A DNA stretch of 64,000 bases from Streptomyces cyanogenus (GTDB lineage Bacteria > Actinomycetota > Actinomycetes > Streptomycetales > Streptomycetaceae). The stretch is from NCBI RefSeq assembly GCF_017526105.1, contig NZ_CP071839.1, positions 4,975,001 to 5,039,000 of the forward strand, read 5' to 3'. Every line of letters begins with the position of its first letter. The stretch's first letter is position 1. A program made the translations under genes and the position numbers. Positions 10,791 through 18,383 of the stretch are shown here, piece by piece. Under the pieces are notes generated by a model. It worked only from the letters and a program-made list of their open reading frames with translations, was not told where the DNA came from and searched no databases.

Positions 10791-12026
10791 CTAGTCCGCG
10801 TCCTGTCCGTCGACGCCCAGGCCTGGGAGCAGGTCCGGGATGAGCGGCGGGATGGTGACGTCCGGCTGGCCCGTGGGGGACTTGCCGGCGGACGGGGAGC
10901 TGCCCTCGGACCCGGTCTTCGGCGGGTCGAGCAGGCCGCCCGTGTCGCCGCCGATGAGGCCGTCGCCGCTGCTGCCGGTGGCCGGCCCGCTCGGCGTGCC
11001 CGTACCGCTGTGCTTGCCGGCGGACGGGGTGTTGCCGGAGGAGCTGGGCTCGGTGGACCGGTGGCCGCCGGAGGAGCCGGTGGACGCCGGTCCGGAGCCG
11101 CCCGGGTGCCTGCTGTCGCCCGGCCGGGCCGGTGGTTGCGGCAGTCTGGACTGCAGCGGGGCGACCTCTTCGTCTATGGCGTCGAAGACCGAGGACACCT
11201 GCTGTTTCACGTCGCCCAGCTGCACCGGCAGCTTGCTGCTGAGCGCGCTCCAGGCCTCGCGGTGGGATCTGGAGAACGTGGACAGCGCCTGGATGGGACC
11301 GAGGGAGTCCGGATCGGCCGCGTAGGCCGCGTGGAGCAGCCGGTGGCCCTCGGTGACGTCGTGCTGCATCCCGGACAGGGTGCGGCGGATCTCGCCGATG
11401 GACTCGTGGTCCAGGTGGCCGCCCCGGCCGCGCTCGAGCAGCCGGCGGGCCTCGCTCAGCCGGGTGGAGGCCTGGTCGAGGTAGGTCTGGCCGCGCTGGT
11501 CGTCGCCGTCGGTCAGGTAGTTGAGCTTGAAGTCCTCGATGCCGCGTTTCAGGCCGTACAGCGAGTCGCCGGGCAGGGCGTCGGAGCTGGCGGCGGCGAC
11601 CCCGCCGAAGGCCCCGGCGGCCACGCCCACGCTCAGCCCGCCGGCCGCGAGGCCCTTGGTCAGTCTGGTGCGCGGGCGGAGTTTGCCCAGCGGGCTCGCC
11701 CGGTGCGCGCCCCTGGCCCGGTGGGACCGCTGTCCCGGTACCGACGCGTCCGCCGCCCCGGTTCCCTCCTGGAGCATGGCCTCCATCGCGGCCACCAGTT
11801 GGGCCCGCTGGACGACCTTCACCTCCGGGTCGAGCTGCGGCTTGGGCAGTGCGCCGAGACCCGCCGCCAGGGCCAGCAGCGCGCCCCGTTCGGTGTGTTC
11901 CTCGGCGGTCGGCGGCGATTCCGCCGGTGCTGCGGACTGCTCGGCCGCCGTGTCCCGGTCGGACTGCTCCTCCAGGGCCTGGGCGAAGGCGTTCGCCCGC
12001 CGGTGCGCCGATACGTTCGCGATCAC
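10791..12026 (-). CDS. rsbN: Anti-sigma factor RsbN (cognate to BldN)
   Basis: The gene encodes about 411 aa. A cytoplasmic N-terminal region of about 110 residues is followed by one transmembrane segment (LTKGLAAGGLSVGVAAGAFGGVAAA). The external region begins SSDALPGDSLYGLKRGIEDFKL, typical of DUF5667. The C-terminal third is Ser/Gly/Pro-rich low complexity. In Streptomyces RsbN is the membrane-bound anti-sigma factor that holds BldN. I chose GTG 12026 because AGGAGG (minus strand) lies eight bases before it. An in-frame GTG at 12035 overlaps that Shine-Dalgarno sequence and is unlikely. It lies 229 bases downstream of bldN, on the same strand. Confidence 0.92.
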   Translation of the reverse strand: MIANVSAHRRANAFAQALEEQSDRDTAAEQSAAPAESPPTAEEHTERGALLALAAGLGALPKPQLDPEVKVVQRAQLVAAMEAMLQEGTGAADASVPGQRSHRARGAHRASPLGKLRPRTRLTKGLAAGGLSVGVAAGAFGGVAAASSDALPGDSLYGLKRGIEDFKLNYLTDGDDQRGQTYLDQASTRLSEARRLLERGRGGHLDHESIGEIRRTLSGMQHDVTEGHRLLHAAYAADPDSLGPIQALSTFSRSHREAWSALSSKLPVQLGDVKQQVSSVFDAIDEEVAPLQSRLPQPPARPGDSRHPGGSGPASTGSSGGHRSTEPSSSGNTPSAGKHSGTGTPSGPATGSSGDGLIGGDTGGLLDPPKTGSEGSSPSAGKSPTGQPDVTIPPLIPDLLPGLGVDGQDAD

Positions 12027-12154
12027 TGGCGGCACCTCCTCTCGTCATGACGGTCGACTCCCCAGGGGGTCCTGAGGGTTGCACGCCCACGACCACTTCA
12101 CACGATCGAGCGATCGGTTGGCCAGGACGTGACCACAGGGAGCCTGTATCCCGC

Positions 12155-12183
12155 ACAACGACTGGCGCGGCACTTGGGTTACG
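12155..12183 (-). promoter_or_regulatory. Putative BldN-dependent promoter of rsbN
   Basis: On the minus strand CGTAAC (12183-12178) and CGTTGT (12160-12155) are separated by 17 bases. The reported BldN consensus is CGTAAC at -35 and CGTTGA at -10, so eleven of twelve bases agree. Transcription would start near 12148, giving a leader of about 120 bases to the rsbN start. This fits the known dependence of rsbN on BldN, a negative feedback loop. Confidence 0.75.
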
Positions 12184-12255
12184 GACGGCGGATGAACGGA
12201 TCGGAAAGGCAGCGCGGGCTCACCGCCGGTGAGTCGGGTGCCGCCCGGTGGGTGG

Positions 12256-13035
12256 TCAGCGGGCGTCGTCCGGCAGCAGCCGGGCGAGGGTGCGTACGGC
12301 CCGGTACTGGAGCGTCTTGATGGCGCCCTCGTTCTTGCCCATGACCCGGGCGGTCTCGGCGACCGAGAGGCCCTGGAGGAAGCGGAGCGTCACGCACTCC
12401 TGCTGCTGCGGGTTGAGTCGCCGTACGGCCTCCAGCAGGGCGGCGTTCGACAGGGACTCCAGGACGGAGTCCTCCGGGGAGCGTTCGACCTCGTTGGCGT
12501 CGAGCATCTCGCCGGTGGTGACCTCCAGCCGGAAGCGGCTGGACTTGAAGTGGTCGGCGACCAGGTTCCGGGCGATCGTCACCAGCCACGCCCCGAAGTC
12601 GCGGCCCTGCCAGGTGAAGGTGCCGATCCTCCTGAGAGCCCGCAGAAAGGTCTCGCTGGTGAGGTCCTCGGCGGTGGCCCGGCCGCCCACGCGGTAGTAG
12701 ATGTAGCGGTAGACGGTGTCGCTGTACTGGTCGTAGAGCCGCCCGAAGGCCTCGGCCTCCCCCGCCTGGGCGCGTTCGACGAGGTCCATCATCCGGGCGC
12801 TGTCGCTGTCGGCGGCCGGACGGCGGGCGGTGGCCGCGCCGGTGGCACGCCCTCGTCTGCCGACGGCGGCGCTGCCCTCGGCCAGTGCGTAGCACGGGCC
12901 TGCGGGCGCGGCGCCGGCGAAGGCCGGGACGGCGTACGCGGTGGGGACGAAGCCGCGCAGCGTCTCTTTGACCGCCGCGATCCATGCGCGCAGCGTAGCC
13001 AGGCCCGAGGCGTCAACCCCGACGTGTGGGTACAC
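12256..13035 (-). CDS. bldN: Developmental ECF sigma factor BldN
   Basis: The gene encodes 259 aa. An unusual N-terminal extension of about 80 residues precedes a standard ECF sigma factor. Region 2 is AQAGEAEAFGRLYDQYSDTVYRYIYYRV ... TFTWQGRDFGAWLVTIARNLVADHF; region 4 is LNPQQQECVTLRFLQGLSVAETARVMGKNEGAIKTLQYRAVRTL. Streptomyces BldN is made as a pro-protein with such an extension. It directs chaplin, rodlin and bldM expression during aerial growth. The GTG start at 13035 gives the family-length product. Neighbouring rsbN and the HAD-IB gene reproduce the S. coelicolor order. Confidence 0.95.
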   Translation of the reverse strand: MYPHVGVDASGLATLRAWIAAVKETLRGFVPTAYAVPAFAGAAPAGPCYALAEGSAAVGRRGRATGAATARRPAADSDSARMMDLVERAQAGEAEAFGRLYDQYSDTVYRYIYYRVGGRATAEDLTSETFLRALRRIGTFTWQGRDFGAWLVTIARNLVADHFKSSRFRLEVTTGEMLDANEVERSPEDSVLESLSNAALLEAVRRLNPQQQECVTLRFLQGLSVAETARVMGKNEGAIKTLQYRAVRTLARLLPDDAR

Positions 13036-13350
13036 GGGACTCCCAGAGGCAGAGCTTCCATCACGTGCAGTACGGGACCTTTCACCCGTCGTAGCGACGG
13101 AGGGGTACCGGTTTGCGTCTGAGGAGAATAACGCTTCGTACAGGTGCTGCTACACCGAGTTGCTCAAATCACCGATTGCGTCGCATCTGTAGCCGTTTGA
13201 TGCCGAGTCAAGTTTCGCAAACTGATCGGTTGTTGACCGGAACGATGCCGGTTTCGGTGAGTAACGGGCCGTGTTGAAATGGCCGCGGCATAATTCGGGC
13301 GCGCGGGACGGGGATCGGACGGAGCGGTGTGGCGGGATGCGGCCGTGCGG
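13036..13350 (-). promoter_or_regulatory. bldN upstream region
   Basis: This is 315 bases without a gene between the stop of the HAD-IB gene and the bldN start. It is less G+C-rich than its surroundings from about 13120 to 13260 and must hold the bldN promoter. BldD is known to repress bldN in Streptomyces, but I could not pick out a convincing BldD box by eye, so no site is annotated. Confidence 0.55.
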
Positions 13351-14271
13351 CTACCGGCGGCGCCGGCTCAGGGCGATGGCCGCCGCGGTCCCGCCGGCGA
13401 CCGCGCCCACGCCCGCCGCGGCCGGAATGCCGACCTTCGCGGCCTTGCGGCCGGTGCGGTAGTCGCGCAGGCGCCAGTCCTTCTCGCGGGCGTGCCTGCG
13501 CAGCTTGGCGTCCGGGTTGATGGCGTAGGGGTGGCCGACCAGGGACAGCATGGGGATGTCGTTGTGGCTGTCGCTGTAGGCCGCGCAGCGAGAGAGGTCC
13601 AGGCCCTCCCCGGCGGCCAGGGCGCGCACCGCCTCCGCCTTGGCCGGCCCGTGCAGCGGCTCGCCGACCAGCCGGCCGGTGTAGACGCCGTCGACGGACT
13701 CGGCGACCGTGCCGAGCGCGCCGGTCAGGCCGAGGCGGCGGGCGATCACCTGGGCGATCTCGACCGGGGCCGCGGTGACCAGCCACACCTTCTGCCCGGC
13801 GTCCAGGTGGGCCTGGGCGAGGGCGCGGGTGCCGGGCCAGATGCGGTCGGCCATGTACTCGTCGTAGATCTCCTCGCCGATCGACTCCAGCTCGGCGACC
13901 CGGTGGCCCTTGACGATCGACAGCGCCGAGTCGCGGGCGTCCTGCATGTGCTCGGGGTCCTCGACACCGGCCAGCCGGAACCACGCCTGCTGCCAGGCGA
14001 ACCTGGCGAGGTCGCGGGTCTCGAAGAACTTCCGCTTGTACAGTCCCCGGCCGAAGTGGAACAGCGCGGCGCCCTGCATGACCGTGTTGTCGAGGTCGAA
14101 GAAGGCGGCGGCCCTGTCGTCGCCGATCACCGGGAACTGCGGTTCCTCCGGCGTGGCGCGCGGCGCCTCCTGCGAGGACTTGCGTGCGGCCTCCGCCGAG
14201 GCCTCGCCTGCCAACACGCTCCGCGCCGTGGCGGAGCGCCTACGGGGAGTGAGCCATCCGAGAGCGGCCAT
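13351..14271 (-). CDS. HAD-superfamily hydrolase, subfamily IB (SerB/CicA-like)
   Basis: The gene encodes 306 aa. After about 55 variable residues come AAAFFDLDNTVMQGAALFHFGRGLYKRKF (motif I with DxD), VWLVTAAPVEIAQVIARRLG (motif II), KAEAVRALAAGEGLDLSRCAAYSDSHNDIPMLSLVG (motifs III and IV) and ending in a hydrophobic AKVGIPAAAGVGAVAGGTAAAIALSRRRR tail that may touch the membrane. Family members are phosphoserine-type phosphatases or morphological regulators. It lies directly upstream of bldN on the same strand, but the 315-base gap suggests separate transcription. Confidence 0.87.
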   Translation of the reverse strand: MAALGWLTPRRRSATARSVLAGEASAEAARKSSQEAPRATPEEPQFPVIGDDRAAAFFDLDNTVMQGAALFHFGRGLYKRKFFETRDLARFAWQQAWFRLAGVEDPEHMQDARDSALSIVKGHRVAELESIGEEIYDEYMADRIWPGTRALAQAHLDAGQKVWLVTAAPVEIAQVIARRLGLTGALGTVAESVDGVYTGRLVGEPLHGPAKAEAVRALAAGEGLDLSRCAAYSDSHNDIPMLSLVGHPYAINPDAKLRRHAREKDWRLRDYRTGRKAAKVGIPAAAGVGAVAGGTAAAIALSRRRR

Positions 14272-14397
14272 GACGTGAGCATAGCCAGTCTGTTCGGTGG
14301 TTCCGGCGTCGTGAGGTTGGCGCGGTGTGAACTCTGCACGACCGGGTCGTTAAAGGAGCGATCCGGAACGGGCGCGGAGCGCGCGAGAATGGCCGGC

Positions 14398-14670
14398 ATG
14401 AGTCCCCTCTTCCGACGCAGGTCCGAGCCGCGCGCGCGGCTCGTCACGCTCGTCCGCAAGCCCGGCTGTCATCTGTGCGACGACGCGCAGGTGGTGGTCG
14501 AGAAGGTGTGCGGTGACCTCGGTGTGCCGTGGGAGCCGAAGGACATCACCGAGGACCGGGAGCTGTACGACCGCTACTGGGAGCAGATCCCGGTCGTGCT
14601 GATCGACGGCGAGCAGCACACCTTCTGGCGCGTGAACGAGGAGCGGCTGCGGCGGGCACTGACCGAGTAG
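14398..14670 (+). CDS. Glutaredoxin-family (DUF836-like) thioredoxin-fold protein
   Basis: The gene encodes 90 aa with the redox motif KPGCHLCDDAQVVVEKV (CxxC after a beta strand) and the cis-proline segment EQIPVVLIDGEQHTFWRVNEERL. It is a small cytosolic thiol-disulfide protein; the partner is unknown. ATG 14398 is used. ATG 14389 is in frame three codons earlier, and neither has a clear Shine-Dalgarno sequence. It sits between the HAD-IB gene (divergent) and the rex operon, which makes a redox role plausible but unproved. Confidence 0.85.
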   Translation: MSPLFRRRSEPRARLVTLVRKPGCHLCDDAQVVVEKVCGDLGVPWEPKDITEDRELYDRYWEQIPVVLIDGEQHTFWRVNEERLRRALTE

Positions 14671-14857
14671 TCCAAACTGGCCGGAAAGTCGCTTAGGATC
14701 GACGGCGGTTTGGTCTCGGGGGCGGGATTCGTGAGGAGTGTGTGCGGTTTTGCCCCCAGTAACGAAGGAACGGCGGTGCGTATGCACCGGTTCCTGCCAA
14801 GGGTGCGAAACCCGCGTGACCCCGGTCACTTCTGCCGGGCAAATCGGACACCATCTT

Positions 14858-14873
14858 TGTGCACGCGTTCACA
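14858..14873 (+). promoter_or_regulatory. Rex operator (ROP) upstream of rex
   Basis: TGTGCACGCGTTCACA is a near-perfect match to the 16-bp Rex operator TGTGAACGCGTTCACA, differing at one position. It lies 78 bases before the rex start codon. In S. coelicolor Rex represses rex-hemACD and releases DNA when NADH is high, so the operon is expected to be autoregulated. Confidence 0.92.
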
Positions 14874-14950
14874 AAGACATAGCCTGCTGTCGACGGGGCG
14901 GTCTGGGGACGTATGACCGCCTGCAGCCCCGCTCTACCCGCAGGAGCACC

Positions 14951-15712
14951 GTGGCAACTGGCCGAACACACCGACCGGCGACCCGTAGCCGAGGGATTCC
15001 CGAGGCCACCGTCGCCCGGCTTCCGCTGTACCTCCGAGCCCTGACCGCACTGTCGGAGCGCTCGGTCCCCACGGTCTCCTCCGAGGAGCTGGCCGCGGCG
15101 GCGGGGGTCAACTCCGCCAAGCTGCGCAAGGACTTCTCCTACCTGGGCTCCTACGGAACGCGCGGTGTCGGCTACGACGTGGAGTATCTCGTCTACCAGA
15201 TCTCCCGCGAACTCGGCCTGACCCAGGACTGGCCGGTTGTGATCGTCGGTATCGGTAACCTCGGCGCCGCCCTGGCCAACTACGGCGGTTTCGCCTCCCG
15301 TGGCTTCCGGGTCGCCGCGCTGATCGACGCCGACCCGGCGATGGCCGGCAAGCCGGTCGCCGGCATCCCCGTCCAGCACACGGACGACCTCGAAAAGATC
15401 ATCAAGGACAACGGCGTCTCGATCGGCGTGATCGCGACCCCCGCCGGTGCCGCCCAGCAGGTCTGCGACCGGCTCGTGGCCGCCGGTGTGACCTCCATCC
15501 TGAACTTCGCGCCCACCGTGCTGTCCGTCCCGGACGGCGTGGACGTGCGCAAGGTCGACCTCTCGATCGAACTCCAGATCCTCGCCTTCCACGAGCAGCG
15601 CAAGGCCGGTGAGGAGACCGCCGCGGGCGACGGCGCGCTGCCCGCCACCACCCGCGAGGAGTCCGCCGACCAGGGACCGGACGGGGACGTCCCCGCCGTG
15701 ATGCCGGCATGA
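14951..15712 (+). CDS. rex: Redox-sensing transcriptional repressor Rex
   Basis: The gene encodes 253 aa. An N-terminal winged helix (IPEATVARLPLYLRALTALSERSVPTVSSEELAAAAGVNSAKLRKDFSYLGSYGTRGVGYDVEYL) precedes a Rossmann domain with VVIVGIGNLGAALANYGGFASRGF for NAD(H). Rex senses the NADH/NAD+ ratio and controls respiratory and haem genes. The GTG at 14951 gives the normal start. The stop overlaps hemA by four bases (ATGA), so rex heads the operon, as in S. coelicolor. Confidence 0.97.
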   Translation: MATGRTHRPATRSRGIPEATVARLPLYLRALTALSERSVPTVSSEELAAAAGVNSAKLRKDFSYLGSYGTRGVGYDVEYLVYQISRELGLTQDWPVVIVGIGNLGAALANYGGFASRGFRVAALIDADPAMAGKPVAGIPVQHTDDLEKIIKDNGVSIGVIATPAGAAQQVCDRLVAAGVTSILNFAPTVLSVPDGVDVRKVDLSIELQILAFHEQRKAGEETAAGDGALPATTREESADQGPDGDVPAVMPA

Positions 15713-17391
15713 GCCTCCTCGTCGTCGGACTGAGCCACCGCAGCGCACCGGTCAGCGTGCTGGAGCGGGCCACGCTGAGCGCGGACGCCCAGGTCAAGCT
15801 GGTGCAGGACACGGTCGCTGCCGAGCCCGCCACCGAGGCAGCGGTACTCGCCACCTGCAACCGCATCGAGCTGTACGCCGACGTGGACAAGTTCCACGCC
15901 GGTGTCGCCGAGCTGTCCACGCTGCTCGCCCGGCACAGCGGCGTCGGCCTGGAAGAGCTGACTCCCTACCTGTACGTGCACTACGAGGACCGGGCCGTCC
16001 ACCACCTGTTCTCGGTGGCCTGCGGGCTGGACTCGATGGTCGTCGGCGAGGGGCAGATCCTCGGCCAGATCAAGGACTCCCTGGCCCGTGCCCAGGACCT
16101 GCACTCCGCCGGCAAGCTGCTGAACGACCTGTTCCAGCAGGCCCTCAGGGTCGGCAAGCGCGCCCACTCCGAGACCGGCATCGACCGCGCCGGCCAGTCC
16201 CTGGTCACCTTCGGCCTGGAGCAGCTGGCCGCGGGCGGGGACGTCCAGGACTGGGCGAGCGGCCGCACGGCGCTGGTCATCGGCGCGGGGTCGATGTCGT
16301 CCCTGGCCGCCGCGACCCTCGCCCGCGCCGGGGTCGCCGAGGTCGTCGTCGCCAACCGCACCTTCGACCGCGCCGAGCGGCTCGCCCGAATCCTCACCGA
16401 GGAAGGGGACACCGAGGTGACCGCCCGCGCGGTGCGGATGGACGCCGTTGCCGCCGAGCTGACACGTGCCGACGTCGTCGTCTCCTGTACCGGGGCGACG
16501 GGTCTGGTGCTCACGGCGGAGGCGGTCGCGCAGGCGGTCGAGGGCCGCACCGGGCGGCCCGTCGCCGACACCGGCGTCACGGCCGTGCGGCCCGCGAGCC
16601 CGCCGCGGTCCACCGGCGTCGGGGCCGACGAGAACTGCCCGCTGGACCTGGCCGCCGTACAGCCCGGCTTCTCCGTCATGGGCGAGGCGGCCGTGGCCGG
16701 CATGGACGCGGCCACCCTGGAGCAGCACGCGGCCTGGGTGGACAAGGGCACGACGGTGGACCGCCGGGAGCGCCGTACGCCCGAGGCGGACGCCGAGCTG
16801 ATCACCGCGCTCGCCGCGACCGTGGCCACCGTCGGCCGGATCCCCGAGCGGCGCAAGCCCGAGCCGGTCGCCGAGCGGCCCGCGCCCAGCTTCTTCCTGC
16901 TCGACCTCGCCATGCCCCGCGACATCGACGCGGCCGTGCACCGGCTGGCCGGGGTCCGCCTGGTGGACATCGAGTCGCTCGCGGAGGCCTCCGCCGACGC
17001 GCCGATGGCGGCCGACGTCGACCAGGTCCGGCGTATCGTCTCCGACGAGGTCGCGGCCTTCGGCGCGGCACAGCGGGCGGCGCACATCACGCCGACCGTG
17101 GTGGCGCTGCGCACCATGGCCGCCGACGTCGTCGCCAGTGAGATCGCCCGCCTCGACGGCCGCCTGCCCGACCTGGACGAACGCCAGCGCGGCGAGATCC
17201 GCCAGGCCGTGCACCGGGTCGTCGACAAGCTGCTGCACGCGCCGACCGTACGGGTCAAGCAACTCGCGGCCGAGCCCGGCGGCGCGGGGTACGCGGACGC
17301 GCTGCGCACCCTGTTCGACCTCGACCCCGAGACGGTCGCCGCCGTCTCCCGGGCCGTGGACAGCACACAGACGAAGGACCGACCGGCATGA
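15709..17391 (+). CDS. hemA: Glutamyl-tRNA reductase
   Basis: The gene encodes 560 aa and catalyses the first committed step of tetrapyrrole synthesis in the C5 pathway, from Glu-tRNA(Glu) to glutamate-1-semialdehyde with NADPH. GLSHRSAPVSVLERATLS and AVLATCNRIELYAD, with the catalytic cysteine, are present. So are GEGQILGQIKDSL and the NADPH motif VIGAGSMSSLAAATLARAG. A long insertion of about 100 residues (around 277-390) separates the NADPH domain from the dimerisation helix, as in other streptomycetes. It overlaps rex and hemC by four bases each. Confidence 0.96.
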   Translation: MSLLVVGLSHRSAPVSVLERATLSADAQVKLVQDTVAAEPATEAAVLATCNRIELYADVDKFHAGVAELSTLLARHSGVGLEELTPYLYVHYEDRAVHHLFSVACGLDSMVVGEGQILGQIKDSLARAQDLHSAGKLLNDLFQQALRVGKRAHSETGIDRAGQSLVTFGLEQLAAGGDVQDWASGRTALVIGAGSMSSLAAATLARAGVAEVVVANRTFDRAERLARILTEEGDTEVTARAVRMDAVAAELTRADVVVSCTGATGLVLTAEAVAQAVEGRTGRPVADTGVTAVRPASPPRSTGVGADENCPLDLAAVQPGFSVMGEAAVAGMDAATLEQHAAWVDKGTTVDRRERRTPEADAELITALAATVATVGRIPERRKPEPVAERPAPSFFLLDLAMPRDIDAAVHRLAGVRLVDIESLAEASADAPMAADVDQVRRIVSDEVAAFGAAQRAAHITPTVVALRTMAADVVASEIARLDGRLPDLDERQRGEIRQAVHRVVDKLLHAPTVRVKQLAAEPGGAGYADALRTLFDLDPETVAAVSRAVDSTQTKDRPA

Positions 17392-18383
17392 CTGAGAAGG
17401 CTTTGAGGCTGGGGACCAGGCGGAGCAAGCTCGCCATGGCCCAGTCCGGCCAGGTGGCGGAGGCCGTCCACCGGGTGACCGGGCGGCCCGTCGAGCTGGT
17501 CGAGATCACCACGTACGGCGATGTCTCCCGGGAGGCGCTCGCGCAGATCGGCGGCACCGGCGTGTTCGTCACGGCGCTGCGCGACGCGCTCCTCAGGGGC
17601 GAGGTGGACTTCGCGGTTCATTCGCTCAAGGACCTGCCGACCGCGCAGCCCGAGGAACTGGTCCTGGCCGCCGTACCGGTGCGCGAGGACCCCAGGGACG
17701 TGATCGTCGCGCGGGACGCGCTGAAGTTCACCGACCTGCCGCGCGGGGCGCGCATCGGCACCGGTGCGCCGCGCCGCATGGCGCAGCTGAACGCGTACGC
17801 CCGCGCCCACGGCCTGGACATCGAGACGGTCCCGATACGGGGCAACGTCGACACCCGCATCGGGTACGTCCGTGACGGCGAGCTGGACGCGGTCGTGCTG
17901 GCCGCCGCCGGCCTCAACCGGATCGGCCGGATCGACGAGGCGACCGACTTCCTGTCGGTCGACACGGTTCTGCCCGCCCCCGGCCAGGGGGCACTGGCGA
18001 TCGAGTGTGCCGCGGGCAACGCGGAACTGATCGCCGCGCTCGGCGAACTCGACGACCCGTTCACGCGGGCCGCCGTGACCGCCGAACGGTCACTGCTCGC
18101 CGCCCTGGAGGCCGGTTGCAGCGCCCCTGTGGGCGCGCTGGCCGACCTTCCCCCACTCTCGGCTCCGTTCGAGCGGGGGGACCCCCAGGCCGACAGGCAG
18201 ATTGTCAAGGAAATGCGCCTGCGCGGCGTCGTCGGCACCACCGACGGCACCCGCATGGTGCAGCTGTCCACCACCGGTCCCGTGCCCCAGACGCACGACC
18301 AGGCGTGGGCACTCGGTCGCGAACTCGCCACCGAGATGCTCGCCCAGGGCGCGGCCGGTCTGATGGGGGAGCGAGCACATTGA
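17388..18383 (+). CDS. hemC: Porphobilinogen deaminase (hydroxymethylbilane synthase)
   Basis: The gene encodes 331 aa. It polymerises four porphobilinogens into hydroxymethylbilane using a covalently bound dipyrromethane cofactor. The sequence shows LRLGTRRSKLAMAQS, FVHSLKDLPT (as AVHSLKDLPT), IGTGAPRRMAQL, RGNVDTRIG and EAGCSAPVGALA, whose cysteine carries the cofactor. It starts four bases before the hemA stop and its stop is overlapped by the hemD TTG start. A proline-rich segment between residues about 255 and 270 lies in the C-terminal domain. Confidence 0.96.
   Translation: MTEKALRLGTRRSKLAMAQSGQVAEAVHRVTGRPVELVEITTYGDVSREALAQIGGTGVFVTALRDALLRGEVDFAVHSLKDLPTAQPEELVLAAVPVREDPRDVIVARDALKFTDLPRGARIGTGAPRRMAQLNAYARAHGLDIETVPIRGNVDTRIGYVRDGELDAVVLAAAGLNRIGRIDEATDFLSVDTVLPAPGQGALAIECAAGNAELIAALGELDDPFTRAAVTAERSLLAALEAGCSAPVGALADLPPLSAPFERGDPQADRQIVKEMRLRGVVGTTDGTRMVQLSTTGPVPQTHDQAWALGRELATEMLAQGAAGLMGERAH

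Noticed and set aside
13036..13350. BldD box in the bldN promoter
   Set aside because: Expected from the literature, but no convincing AGTGA-type dyad was found by eye, so none is claimed.
13327..14670. Long forward frame (447 codons) over the HAD-IB gene
   Set aside because: It is the antisense shadow of the HAD-IB gene; only its last 90 codons (glutaredoxin-like) are real.
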